Shown in pieces: positions 12,501-27,500 of a stretch of 64,000 bases of DNA (the stretch's first letter is position 1; every line of letters starts with the position of its first letter). Under the pieces are notes generated by a model, which was not told where the DNA came from, made no database searches, and saw only the letters and a program-made list of their open reading frames with translations. Location of the stretch: the NCBI GenBank assembly GCA_008360955.1, contig LUCM01000553.1, positions 87,826 through 151,825 of the forward strand. The letters are read 5' to 3'. The position numbers and the translations under genes were made by a program. The stretch comes from Fasciolopsis buskii. Taxonomy: Eukaryota; Platyhelminthes; Trematoda; Plagiorchiida; Fasciolidae.

Positions 12501-15500
12501 TACGTTTTGGCACGTGGTTAAATGAGTTCGTGTCAGAATGAAATGCTTCCTAACTAGCAGTTACAAAGAGATATGTATATTCCTAAACGAAAGTAAATCA
12601 ACACTCTCCAGCAAACGAATATATTTCACTAGGACCAAAGTTGCTAATCTTTACTTATCATTAATTTGATTTACTTGTTGTCCGTCGTCAGTATGTGACT
12701 TAAAAACCCAAAATGTTACGAAAACTAAGGACGCAGTGTTTTCGGCATCCGATCCTAGGTTGCTTCTCATCAAACGATTCAACGTGATGAAGTTGCATGG
12801 ATGTGTTTTTTTATCCAAACCTCTTGCCTAAAGGCAGTAATTCAGGATAACTTCAAGTGATGGAGCTCGTTTTCAGTCCATGCTTAGACATTCGTCTCAA
12901 AATACTAATAGAAACAATGTGCTTTAATGAACACATTGACAATTTAAAAGCGATATGGGCGCAGAAATGGGGAAATTTGTTTGCCATCAGCTTACTGTAG
13001 GGTCAGTGGAAGTGGTGAGTTCGTTACGTTTGTGAATCCATCATCACCGATTGGCTTCCCTTTGGGCAGGGATAAAAAATCCATTTTACAAAACGCTTAT
13101 CATACGACGGGTGATGGTTTGTAACTACCTAACGGCACCAAAAACGATGCAGATTAAACTTCAGCTACCTATGTCACCATCGACTATGTCCGGAGGAACA
13201 AACAGTTCACAATCAAGATCCCAGCGCACGGCACCCAGTCAGAATATCCCTAAACTAACCGACTGACATTCGAGATGGCGATGACGGTAAGTCACTGATC
13301 CACAAACCGGTAAGATGTTCAGTACTACCTCGTGATATTGTACTAGACATATAAATGGGTTGCCTAAGTCAATAATCTTGATATACAACATCGAAATCTA
13401 TCAGGGAGCAATATCTTAAAGATGACCAGACCGAATCGGTAGAAGGCTAAACAGGTCAATCAAAACTAACAAGGAGTCAGATTAATAGACAAGAAAAACC
13501 TTTCCATCGTTTTGAAAGACTGAAATAATTCTGCACTAGTTGTGACAGTGCTTGTGTTCAACTTGCACTTACGAATCGGATGGATTTGCCCGATATCAGC
13601 TATGATCTGGTTGAGAACATACCTCACTGCTTAAGGAGGGAATTGGCATCTAAAGAGCTGGCTTTCAACCTTGAGTAAAATGAATTTGTTTGACGATTTA
13701 AAATACAACTGCACATGAAAATACTGTCTTTCTAACCCACCAGGGTGCAGGCGATTTTGGCCAAAGCAAGCACTCAAAAATTGCAGAACCCAAGTATGCG
13801 TCTACCTTGGAGTCAATCTATAGGCAGCCATCCACCTAATAGCCCACTCCGCAGGTTACAGTCGCATTCTTTTTGCGTCATTTGATTATGCAACAAAGAA
13901 CAGATTGTGAAAGATCCTTTTTGGTTCAACCACTGCCCACTTTGATTCACAAACTATCAAAATCTGTGAAAATCAGAAGTTATGCTTTCTGGAATCTTCA
14001 GCTTATGTCATCATGTGCACTATAACATGCGGTCTTGAAAAATGTAATCACTTTCTAGTGATTTGAAAGTTGTAAAGACCGACATAACATAGTTATCTCA
14101 AAATAACTGCAAACGCGTTTGGTCAACTGTCGATAAGTTATACACACTGCGATGTGTCCTGACATTTTTCTCGCGGTGGGAGCAATTTTCTGCCATTTGA
14201 TTTTATTTGAAAAATGGTTTGATTGAGAACAGGCGGGTGGCGATCGAATTGAGGCTAAATCTGGGACAGCAATTATTTGAACCTGGACTGCCGACTTGAA
14301 CGCTGGGATCTTGATTGTGAACTGTTTGTTCCTCCGCACATAGTCGATGGTGACATAGGTAGCTGAAGTTTAATCTGCATCGTTTTTGGTGCCGTTAGGT
14401 AGTTACAAACCATCACCCGTCGTATGATAAGCGTTTTGTAAAATGGATTTTTTATCCCTGCCCAAAGGGAAGCTAATCGGTGATGATGGATTCACAAACG
14501 TAACGAACTCACCACTTCCACTGACCCTACAGTAAGCTGATGGCAAACAAATTTCCCCATTTCTGCGCCCATATCGCTTTTAAATTGTCAATGTGTTCAT
14601 TAAAGCACATTGTTTCTATTAGTATTTTGAGACGAATGTCTAAGCATGGACTGAAAACGAGCTCCATCACTTGAAGTTATCCTGAATTACTGCCTTTAGG
14701 CAAGAGGTTTGGATAAAAAACACATCCATGCAACTTCATCACGTTGAATCGTTTGATGAGAAGCAACCAAGGATCGGATGCCGAAAACACTGCGTCCTTA
14801 GTTTTCGTAACATTTTGGGTTTTTAAGTCACATACTGACGACGGACAACAAGTAAATCAAATTAATGATAAGTAAAGATTAGCATCTTTGATCTTATGTC
14901 GCATTTATTCCTAATCCACCTCAATCTTCCGGGCAACTATGCAAAAGCAGTGGTGAAAACATCCAACGTGAAAAAACATTTTGCTTTCATGGCCATATTT
15001 CGGAGATGCTAATACGGATTTAAACTGTCACTTTGGTTGGTTTAGTATATTCACATTTTTTGATATTATCCAGCTAATTCCACATTCGCAACCGTCCATC
15101 CAAGTTCCTCCCGGCAGCACAGAAATCGTTCTGACTCATAGAATGAGTCTCTAAGGCCCACTTGTTACCGCTGCATTAATCCCATGGTCTGGAATATTTA
15201 TTCCCTTGGTACCAGTGTGTCAGATATCGACTGCCGACAGCAGTCAAAGTTTCCTCATTATTCAAATCGTTAGGATCTTCATTTCTTATTGAAATTTTTC
15301 AGGTGTATAGAAAATAATGATGGACGCTTGTGTTAGTTGGCGGTGGTTTTGATGTTTTGCTTTGCTTTCGGGAGATCTATTTAGTAATACGAAATTTGGG
15401 TCCGTCTACGACCAACCAAGTGGTTTATCACACATCCTCAAATGTCCCTAACATTTTACTAGGACATTTCACGCGTAGATAACCAAGTCCGCGGTCGAGT

Positions 15501-18500
15501 ATTTTGTAATCATTTACCACCAAATTGGTAATTGCTTTTTTATTTTGAGAGGAATAATTTAAATGCACCGAACGGACCATTGGATGCCATGACAGTTTTT
15601 AAAATTTATAACCTGTCACGCATTTGTACAAATCGATCGCCGAAAGCGCATCACTTACACTCCAATGCAGCTCAGTGGAACTTGGCTAGATTTAAGCTCT
15701 GATAGCTAAGATTTTGTTAAGCGTTCAAGATAAGCGAATCACTTCAATTGTCTCAGATCTCCACCGATTATAATGACGTTCGACCAAATTGCTTTGCTTT
15801 GCTTCTGATGCAATTTGTCGCAACAGTTAGGCGTCCTATTGTATTGCTAATTTTTGGGAGAAAGATGGTTCACGGGAATCGAGCGAATATCTGGGGTATA
15901 ACTCCCTTACTTTTACACAAATGATTGCGTACATCAAACGCTAACGGTTGCATGACTGAGAAATCACATGAATCATTTCAATACCATTCTTATTTGTATG
16001 GTTCTCATGTACAGGTGGGCTGATTTCTCATAGAAGAATTAGGGCCCTGCAATTGCTCACGTTAAAAACGAACAATTAAAAACATTAGTGGGATGAATAG
16101 AAATCAACAAAATTTTCCTTGTGCACCAGACTTACGCGCAAGTTTACCAGCGATTTAGTTTTGGTCTTCGGCTTGCGTGCTAATCTTGATAAAAAGCAGA
16201 TTCTATGAACACATATGCCCATAGTTTAGTGTTTACGACACAGGAATTTGGTCAATAGCAGCCGTGACGAACACAATTTAACAATTTAATGAATGAATCA
16301 CATTTGCGTTTTTCATCGTCTAACCGAATGTGGGGAGTCCGTTGGGGCCTTCATTGATGTCTCCTAAGGATCTGATGGAGTAAACTCCAAAGATATCGGT
16401 TGACGATCGTCACACTTTCGACTGGAGGCAATAGACCTTGAATGTTTATTCTTAGCACATTGACGGATTCCAGGATCAAATTGAATGGCAATCATTTGAA
16501 GGTTTGGGATATATTCCTCAGTCTGACTGAAGCTAACAGTGGTGTTCGCAGATCTGTGTGGGTAAAAGCATTTGAAGACGTACTGTGGAAATTATCAAAT
16601 TTAGTCAAATAGAATACGAAAAGAATGACACCCTAAAGCACTTCATGAGTGTCGACTAAAGGCGAAAAGTAATCGGGCCATTCTTGTTGCGTTTTGGGCC
16701 AAATTTGTTCAAACCCATTGGGGAAGGTGCAGGGAGTTCTCCAGGGTGGGTGAAAGAATACGGTAGGGCCGCTGTCTAGTGATTACAAGAAGTTGGGGGG
16801 TAGTAACCACCATTCGGTTAGTTTCATATTTGCAATGGGAAACGTCAAGGAATGACTGATATCAACCCAAAGAGGCTGCCATCTACAGAGCCACAAAATA
16901 CCCAATCTCAGTGGCGGAGTTCCCGGAAGAGACACTCCTGTCTGTCAAGTTCTTTTGGCATTTGGAAAGGGGTGCCAGCAAGGGGAAATTGTTGCCCTTA
17001 GGACGTTACCTTTCTTGGTTTCAGTGAGCCCTCTCATCAGGTTCCACATTAATGAATGACTGGAAGGCTTTATCTCATTGAACGTTTAGTATCACTTCTC
17101 AGTTGGCTAGGAATTTCGTGCCAGTGGGGCCATTTGTTATGAGGGCAGCTCAATGACATTTTGCTTGGTGCGATATCAGCAGATTCTTGCCACGTTGCGA
17201 TCTTTGGCCATTGATGCCTTTTTATGAGTGACACCCCACATGTGTTTCATTAAAGCAGATTTCCTAGAACTCTGACGAATAACCATAAAACCGTTGTTAG
17301 CTTCGGGGAGGCCTGGATTTTGGTGAACTTTAGTTGGAGGTATGGAATTTCCGTATACTCACAAAGACGCACACATTTTAACCTACATCATTTGCCTTTT
17401 CTAGCGCACTCTGGTTCGATGACTCATCCGTAAGTATGACCTAGGGATAGCGACTACAGTGCTGTTAAAGACTAGAATCCACAAGGACACTGTTGGTACT
17501 TCTAATTTGGATATTCTTATCTTTATCGGTTACTCAGCCAACAGGTTTTCTTATGATCCCTTCACACTATGATGCAGTTCCCACTTACGTTCAAGGCTGG
17601 AGGCTGGGGAGGCTGCTGCTTTTTCATTTACGGCTACGGAGTTTGAAAGCCTGGAGTAGGCACAGTGAGGTGCTACCATACGTCGTCGGGACTAAGAAAT
17701 GTTAGCAAAATGCATCGGTTAAACTTTGGAGTGCTGCTTCCAGAGGCGCACCATTACCGAAAATAGCCTCCAACTGGAGTTTATTGCAGTGATTTATACT
17801 GAATTCACACCCACTGAACGTGACCAGAGAGGGAACCGTAGTTTCAAACTCCAAAGAAAAAAAGCCGAATAACCTGCTACTTGTATAGCAGAATGGCTAA
17901 GCTTTGCAACTTGCTTTCCCAAGAATTTGGGACAAACGCTGATCGCCAGTAATCCAAATAAAAGTTGAAGATTCGCTTATTGTTAAAACGATGACATTTC
18001 ATTCCACAAGGAGTAGCGTTTAGCGAATTAATATTGATAATCTTGTTACAAAAAGGGATAATCAAGATTTTATGTCACATCCCACCGAGCTACCTAAACC
18101 GATTCGAATCTGATAGTTTTTTTTACTTCAGGTATGTGAGGACAAGTAATTTGGAAACATAGGAAAACAGCCATCGACTAAAGTTTTGAATAAACAGACT
18201 TCTCAGTTGTTTCACTACTCCACTCACCGACTGGCTCACTAGGGCAGAAACGCTTTTCACCATCATGTTGTAGAAGCAGCCAACAGGTTTTAGCGCCGGC
18301 ATATGAGTTTGCAGTTGAGTGAGGAATTTGCCCAGTTGGATAGCGAACGGCGTCTGACCTAACGTACTGATCCGTGCGTAGTGATTATCGAACCATGTAC
18401 GTAGACTTTGTTGCAGAGTGTAAACTGCATCTGACAGGCCAGAAAGAAAGCAAATGGAGAATCTATACATAATAAGACATGATAAATACAAACAGCGGTC

Positions 18501-21500
18501 TTTGCTCTCCTAGAAACTTGTGAATGAGCAATTTGTTGTTGCGATATCATTGTTTCAAAAATGACAGATTACCCATTTAACGGTTTTACTGAGTGAACGG
18601 TCCCAGACAACAAAACGTGTTCTCAAACGTTGATCACAATAATATTCAAAAGTGCAACTTTCTTTGAGAACGGTACTAGTAACGACCTTGCTTATCGCGC
18701 AACAGTTCATCGTAAGTAAGCCATCTGGAGGATCTTAGAAGTGAGTGCATTTCAAGTTTGCATACTTGCTGATAAAAATGTTGCACAAATAAGCTATGAC
18801 TACAAAACTTTTAAAAGCTCGAAGTTTACTCGCATCTCGCTTTGGGATGAGACTTGCACTGCAGATTTGTCAAAGTTGGCTGAACGAGTGATGACGGTAA
18901 CTAGTACTAGAAAAAGAAATGTATCAATCAATTGACTATAGATGAATTATTAAAGACACAAGCCAAGGTTCTAACTAGGGTACTTCGTGAGGAAAACCGA
19001 AGTACCTTTCTACGTCCATTGTTGGATCAAGGTAACAACCGATTGGAAATCGAGTGAAAACTAACGAATTAAGCCAAACTCATTCTAATGGCTTAATAGA
19101 TGGTTTACCATTGACATCTTAGCATGTGCATCCATTCGATTCTTCACCTGTCAGAGTGTAAGTTGCCGCTTTCTATATATCGAAAAATAATTTCAAGTAA
19201 CCGATAATAACCGCAAAGCTTTTTCCAAATTCCATGGTTCATTCAGGATGACACGAATTTATTGATGACTGTGAACAACTTGAGTAGGCTAAACCATTAT
19301 TATTTGTTAAAGTAATCTGATAAAAAGACAATTAGCTTCTAAATGTACGGAGGCAATGCAGCAAAATTTGCCAGGGGATCACCTTATATGGTTTCAAATA
19401 AAAGCAAATTTCTTCAGGGAAGATCTCCTCATATCGATGTAGTGGCCAAGCTTACTGAAGAGACTTTCGAAAGTTCTCCAAGGCAAACCCTCTACCGGTG
19501 TTTTTAGTCTTTACAACCAGTAAGCTTGCATTGATAATTGCTGGTTCTGGTTGCCACTTCAAAAAATCATCGAGTGAAGGAAGAAGTGGACAAGAAATAA
19601 CGGAAGGTCAACCGCAAAGCTGTAGTTTGAGTACATCTAAAGAGGAGAAATTATTTCGTAGGTAAGAACGCCAGTGACTACAGCTTTGTGCCAAACTACC
19701 TTTTGACTTCGGTCATTGCGATAGGACACCTGATTCTATACGAGTCAATCCAAAGTTTGCCTTGTGATCGGAAAACCGCGTCAGCCAATCTTCTTATCAG
19801 GGACGGTAGCTAAAATTTATCGGTGCGGTATAAGGAACCACCTCCTTGAAAATTAAAAATTTAAACAAAGCGGCCAGTTTTGTTTGTAGTTTCAGTGTGT
19901 ATCCTCCATGGTACAATTTATTTTTCTATAATTAAAACTGTTCCATTTATTTCAGATTAACCTGATTTAATCTGACTGCATTGTCACACAGACAAGTTTC
20001 AATGGTTCTCTTTAAATGCCTACCGAAGCAATGAGGCTTCCTACTCTCCATGAAGTTCTGATTGCTGAGCTAGGCCTTTGGGTCACTCAGCGATCAGAAC
20101 CCCATGAAAACCAAAAACCTGAGCTAAGACCAATGTAAATTTTCAAGTCCATTGAGGTCCTTGCTTTGTTTCGCGTCAATGAACCATTAGGTCATTAAAA
20201 ACTGATCACCTAAATTAGGCTATTCGAAGTGGGCCTTTTTGATACTTCACTCTAGTAATAAGCCAAACGGTCAATGCGCACTATAATTTATTTGAATCTC
20301 AACACTAAGGCTGTCACGTGGAGCGTCAACTCGATCGATTGTCATATCACACTTGTCCGACCTTGGGCTTTCAAAAGGCCGCATCAGCCGCGTGGTTACA
20401 CACTCACCGTCACATGCCCAGCTTCGCCATAACGATTCTCAAAGGCATTCTGGTTTGACTGAAAAGCTCATCGTTTATTTATCTACAGAAGAATATTCTG
20501 AATGAAAGCAACTGCAAACAGGTAGAATGCAAAATTCACTTAAAACGCTAAGAGCAGGAATCGAGTGGAGAACTGTTCGGTTGCCGGGCAATTGCCCTGC
20601 CAGTGAGCTAACAAGGATGTGACTTTCGAGCGCAGATAACGTAAGCATGCATCTGCTGATGTGTAAAACACTTTCGTTTGTTCCTGATAAACAAAAAAAG
20701 ATCTCCACGGACTTCCTCACATGACATTGACCGAGGGTATCACAGTGCCCACATGTAAGCCCACTCGCACCAGTGATCGAAGTCCAATCATGACCACTGA
20801 AAAGCATTTGCACACTTAGGAGTACTTACGCACCCAGACACAAGTTTTGCTAGCTGCAGGTTGATGAGTGGTAGTCCGATGACCAATGAACCATGCGCAA
20901 GCATTCTCATACACAAATTTCAGGTGTTTTTCTTGCGGATATGTGCCAAGGAGCACATTAAATTGGCTTCAATCTTGTAGCTACTCGGATCGCTTCAGAG
21001 CGGACTTCTGGGTCTTCTGGGGCACGGTGTGATGTGAGTCACTTGGCTTTTTTGTCGGACACTTTGATGTTTCCAGCTGTTTCCATTTGTTTTCTGGAAT
21101 CGAATTCGGCTTGCAGTGCTCCTCAACATCAACTTCTACGCTGTGGGCGTAAACTGGGCAGTTCAAACATGAGATGAACTGACCCAAACGAAAGGATCCA
21201 GCAAATATTGCCGTCAGGAACAAGGGGGATGTCACCAGAAAACGGTCGAAAAATTCTTAAGACGGTAAGATGACATATTTCAATAAGTCTCTTTATGGAT
21301 GAATCAGTTAATCAGAGGATGACGTTGAATGACATTCGGTAGCAAAATCCTAACGCGGTTTCTTACTATAATCTCATCAGACAGAAATCCAGACAAGTAA
21401 TTAGTGCAAATGATTTGGGAGTTAAAAATAACTGAGCATTCCTTTCACGGCGGTGCTGAAATCATCTATTTGTTAATTTGATTTCTAAATACTCGCATCT

Positions 21501-24500
21501 ATTTTACTTGCATCCAGGAAGCAACAGCGTGATTCCTTTAAGAGGCTGTGTTGCATCCTTGGCTCCGATTCCCACAACCACATTCAGTCCAGAATGACAG
21601 CGTTGATGAAGGAACTTAGATGAGGACAGATTGATGTTCATTACATGAGTTGGGGTTGTAATGCCGTTGGGAATATACTTAACGGTTTATCTACTTTATT
21701 GATAAGTATACTTTGCTTGATTGGTTGCTCCTCGAAACGCCTTGTGGAAGTCAGTTTTCAAGTCCCTGTCGCCTCTCAGACAGCAGGACTGTCACCGCTT
21801 TATTTTAACCTACCAGTCCTTATTTACTCTCTCCTTATTGTCAACATTATTGGAAGAAATGGTGATTGTCGGTTCTCGCTGCTGTCTAACAGCCTGCTCG
21901 CCTATTTCCCGCTGAAGCCATTTTCAAATGATCAGAATCGTTGATTTTTCACCCAGTTTGAATGAAATTACGATGCGGCAAAATACGATTGTTGGTATCA
22001 AAATCAACTAGATTCAGTTACAGTGGCAATAGAAACTGCTGCTCACTTATTCCGGGTTGTTAGTTTTTCCTCACAGATCCATATTTGGATCACACAGGTT
22101 CAACGTTTTCATCCAACGCAGGTATCGATTTCTTCAAACTCATCAAATACTTAGCTTCATTTCTCCAAATCAAATCTACCTCTACGGCCTGTTGATTTGA
22201 GAGTAATCATGCTAAATGTAATTGTAATTTTTTGGGCTTGACCATCTACTAAACAGCACGATTTGACTTACTGTCTCGTACTGTATGCTTGTCATCTAGC
22301 ATTGACAATTTGAATTTCGCCCTGACTAAAAGTTTTTCACTGATGATGATTACCAACTGATGTGAGACACGAATCTTCTAAGTTCCGAAACAAGACAGCT
22401 GCATGATAAACCTTACAAGTGATTCTTCTAACAAGTAAAATTAGGCAAGTGATAATCTCTTTGTGCACCAAAATTAAATACCCAGAGGGAAACTTGTAGG
22501 AAAACAAATCTTTAATGATTATTTTGGTAACAGGATGAAAACTTTCAAATGGCATGGGCACCCGTCTTATTTTGACATTATCTTTCCCACAAGCGATAGC
22601 AACCAAATTTTAATGAATTCAAAAATCTTTTTATTATGAAATTTTTGTCCACTTGGCTGTTTTGATAATCGATATCACTCATTTTTGTCAGCATATTCTA
22701 TCTGGCCTCAATGCATTTTATGGCCAACGGTCACCAGAGGCACCCCATTAATTTTAAACAAATATTTCTGCATAAGAACAAAAAGGGAATTGAACAGCAT
22801 CATTGAGAGAAAAAAGAGACTTACTGGAATCCTATAAGTCATTTTCAAAAAGGATTAATCGTGCCACGTCAACATCGAACTTACTGATGAGAGTTGCGCG
22901 AACTTTGCGCAGATGTTTCATCTCTGCTAAGAATCGTTATCTGTGAGTAACCTTTAGGCCGAAACAGTAGTATGAGCCCGAGAAGATTGAGTGTCAGTTG
23001 GAAAATAAGGTCACTAAGTAACAGAGTCCCATCATCGACGATTCAATAGACTTAAGTGCCATGTATTAAACATTTACTTTAGCCATCATTTGATCAGCTG
23101 ATCAGTTGATAGGCGGCTTCCTGATAAGAATAAAAATTAGGTATTGTTGTAGGGTAATCGATTAGATTTGGTTGCTAATTTGTTAGCTCTGGTTCGAAAT
23201 TTACAGTTAAGTACGGGATCATCCATTGTGAACTTTATTGCGTGTGTCGTTAGTGAATTTTCCTCTGCTACTTACAATCTGAATGAAAGTGCCGTGGTTT
23301 GGAAAGTGTATATTATTCGGTGAGTTCATCAAATGACCTAGATACTAAATGTTTTCAAAAGAAAGATCAAAACAGGCAAACTATCATGCGCAATCGGGAG
23401 CTCGTCAGGAGATAGAAAATGCAATTCATCTAATCATGCATCTGATTAAGATCACACAGCTTAAAAGAGGTGACTGTGAACGGTTTCAGGTATTCATTAA
23501 GACCTCTAACAATGAATGTTACACTGCAGCTACGTAAAATAGTAATCATAGATTTACGCCTCTAGGTGGACATCCATTGTACTTAATTTTAGTGATTTCT
23601 GTGACTGTGTAGCTTTCAGTTCGAACTGACCTTACCTGACCCGGTGGCTAATTTATTCCTCAATTTTTTATCGATCAGCCTTCTAAATGACTATTCTATC
23701 TAACGGTAGACCAACGTCGCTCCTGAAATGGTGTTTTGCTGCCCGTCCATTGTTCGGAAGAATTGAAGAGTCAAATAAACCGTGAATCACGTCTTATCAG
23801 TTCATATTTGCTGCTTATTAATAACAGGTGCAAAATGAATGATTAATAAACAGTTACTTATATTGCGCTTTATGGCGGATATCTTGTCATTTATCTTTTA
23901 CTTCGTTTTTTAATAAATTATCAATTCACATCATTTTTTAGGAACGGAGCCGCGACCAATAGAGGGCTGCCAAGTGGAAAAGTTGGCCGGTGGTGAGAGG
24001 ATTCGAACCAACGATCTACGAGTCCACATATCACGACCTTATCGGCTTGGCTACCGCCGGATATCAGCTCTCAATGGCACCAAAACTGTCCCCGACGCGA
24101 AATTCGCGATAAAAGAGATTCAGTGATTCCTAAACACTTGGAGCAAAAATTAACAACCTACTCTTGTCCTATTAGTTTCCTGTAAAATTGGCCTTACCAA
24201 CTAGCTACAGGAAAGTCATATTTGACTTGTTTTCTATTAGTTATAAAATAATACATGCTAAAAACATCTGTCAGTTGAAAACGACTGAATTAGGAAGTAA
24301 TTGGTGATGACAGGAAATGAAACCTGAACGTCTGAGTCTATGCACTGACTAAGTGAGCATTACACCGAAGCCAACACCGTACTACGTGTTCGACAGGAAT
24401 CCCAAGGTCGGTACAGTGCCATGATAAAGTTCATAGTTTAATTGGGGCTGTCCAATAGAACCTAAACTGAAAATAGTTTGAGCGTAACGTTTTTTTGATG

Positions 24501-27500
24501 TACTCCATAGAACCGCCTTATGAGTTTTTATAAGTTTAACACATTTTGTCTTAGTTCACTCCCGCCCTGTTTTACTGGAGGAACTGACTTTCGTTTTAAC
24601 TGTTTTGCAGAATAAACTAATTTCTCACAAAACTGTTACTTGATGGGAGGGATAACACTTCCCGGGATGCAAGTTCTATATTACCCGAGTCGTTTAAAAA
24701 CAGCTAGTTTTGACTAAGGCAGGCCCGAAATCATCGGATAAGTGACCGAGGAGAAGCCACAGTAGCCTCGGCGAAATGGAGGACTTTACCTTGGCAATCG
24801 GTTTCCATGAGATTCACATTAGTCTGCTTATGTTATTGTGAAGTCACTAGTTTGAAGGGCCATAGTTCCTAATCATAATTTGAGAATCTATTTTCTTAGA
24901 TTGGCGAATTAACCGCGCTTGTTAGTTACTATTCAGATTTAGACCCGCGTTGATGTTTGGATTCGTGATCTGCATCAGTCAGAATTAGTATGCTTTCAAG
25001 ATTTCGTGTGAACTAGAATGCGCACCATTCGCCCACAGTGGTTAACAAAAGCCGACTTGCTGATGAACAGCTTTCAGGTTTTCGAATCAATTTTTGGAGT
25101 GGTCCCAACCAGTAATATGACATTGTAGTATCAGCGTTGGATTGTGCCTCAGTGACAGGTGAACCGTGGTCCCTGATAGCGAATAGGGGAAATAGTGGGA
25201 AATAACTAGCAAGCATCGCGACTTTCGTCTTCCCTATGTGATATTTTTCTGTTTCTTCCTAGTTTTCATGGCATTAGAAGTGCATACACATTTGTGCTGG
25301 GTTTTTTGTCACATTTGCTTTGACGAAACAAACTTAGGCGAAAGTAACTTTTCCTGAATTCATAGACAAAAGTGCTCCTTGTGAAATTCGTTTAGTAAAT
25401 TTGCAAGCCGTATTAGTCTAATTAGATCAGTAAGACTGTGATTGGGCAATTAATGCTCCGGACTCTGCTAGATATCTCGAAAAAAGCGGTTTTGGGTTGA
25501 ACATAGTCTGATCAGAACTGGTTTTCATTGAGTGAGTTTCCGGCTTCGCGTGTCTATTTTTGTTCCCATTGAATCGAAACATGAATCGGGCATATTTTAA
25601 GCGGCACGACAAAGTTCTGTTGTGGAAATCATCGACCACTGTCGACGAGCAGCAAGTAGCCCAGTTACCTGTTTCTTTTGAACGATTTAGTTCTCACCCC
25701 ATTGTGGAATTGGAGTTAGTGCTTGAATATGTTTACACATTAGTAAACAGTGTAATGCAAACTGGTCGTATTTTTGAATGCACTTACTCGCGCAGGCTGC
25801 AACTTTACCGAACAAAAAGTTTGCGAACTGTCCCGTAGCCCACATAATTGTATTTGTCATTCGGACCATGGCTTCAAATGTCGGTTTGAACAGGGGAAAT
25901 CGGTTTCGTTCGATATCCGACTGAAACGGCATTGGTCATGAAACACGGGATTGAAACAGAAGAGTAGAGATACTCAGGGAGGCAGTGCATCACACAACTG
26001 CAAAAATAAGGCTTGAAAATTCAAACAGTAAACTCACAAGGAGCTATCGCTAATTACCAAGGTAGATGGCAGTTTGCTATCGCACAGATCATTACAATAA
26101 GTGTTCTTTTGGGCTCCTACGTGGTTCTATGCCATTCTATATCCAAGAGCCGTGTTGCCAACCCCAATGCAATGAGGCCTAGCAGTCGCTGAGCATGCCC
26201 TTTCCAATACACTTGTGTGTTGAACACATTAGAAAAAAGTTTAAAGCAGTTAGTTAGTGAACCGGGAACATTCGCCATCAAAATTCTGTTTTTTGACCAA
26301 ATCGACTATCCAAAAATAGTCAGATATCTAAAGTTACTGCGTTCAGACAAAATAAAGACATTGCAGATATTCGCTGTAAGTGATGCAAACAAAAGGAAAT
26401 GAAGAAAAACAGATTATCAATCCTATTGGACAATGCTGTTTCCGCCTGCCGTTAAACGAGAATCGAAAGAAATAGTGCAAGCTAGAACATACGTAGGTGC
26501 GTGTTAATGACGGCTGACTGGTGATCCAACTTTAATTATAAGCTTTCTGTCTCCAAGCAAAACATTCTACTCCAGGAAAATCGCATTTGCATTAAGGATA
26601 ATGTTTTAACTGTTTACTTACAAACTTGTAGTTTAAATGTAAAATCAAAATTCCAGTGGAAAATTGCCACAGGTGCACCTGAATGGTACGCACTGAAAGG
26701 TAACTGCAAATAAGTTCCATACTGAATAGGTGATTTACTTGTCACAGCTACCTAACCTGTCGCATTATGCATATATATATATATTCCATCCAGAATCAAT
26801 AACTATAGAAACTCCACAGTGTCATATTTAGCACGGATTTTGACAAACCGTGACCGGGTTTCAGGCGAATACTTGAGCAACCTGTCCTAACGTGTTGTGA
26901 TTATTCCTGGGTGAGTTCTTTTATAATTTTCACGAGGCAACGAGTGCATGTTTCATTCTATTTATTTCGTTTTTCCTATTTTATTTTTTCCCTCACATTT
27001 TTTGGCTGAAATGCGACATTATTGATTGTACGCAAAAGTCAGTAAAATACTATACCATGCGGTACATATATATCTAATTTCAGGTCAAAAGAAAACAAAT
27101 CCACGGCTAAGGAGCAGTATAGTGACAGAAGAAGAAGTGCTTGACGATGCGGTGCAGAGATCACCGCACGCGGTGTCTCTTTCGTTCTTTGACCACGGTT
27201 TATTGTTTACCTATTAGGATCCGTGGGTCTGCAGCACACTTTGAAGTACACGGTTTTCCGAAATGGAGCGGAGCTAACTATGGAACTGTTCACCCGGTCT
27301 TTGACCGGTGGTCTGCCATGCATGGTAGTATGACAAATAAAAATTTTCGTAACCGACTTGAACCCGAGTATTTCAAATAAGATTAGACATCCTGGGTGTC
27401 TAGCGCACTCACGCTCCACCTTTGCCCTATGTTTCGCGTGATTCTCGAGGTCCCTATGGGTTCTGGGTTTGTCCACCTACTCTAAAATGAACTCCAGTCA

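Noticed and set aside
25013..25216. Minus-strand open frame near 25.1 kb
   Set aside because: A fair acceptor exists, but the phase does not fit exon 19's single leftover base; exon 20 at 23276-23337 fits instead.
26767..26786. TA-rich microsatellite
   Set aside because: Only about 16 bases of TA repeat; too short to be notable.
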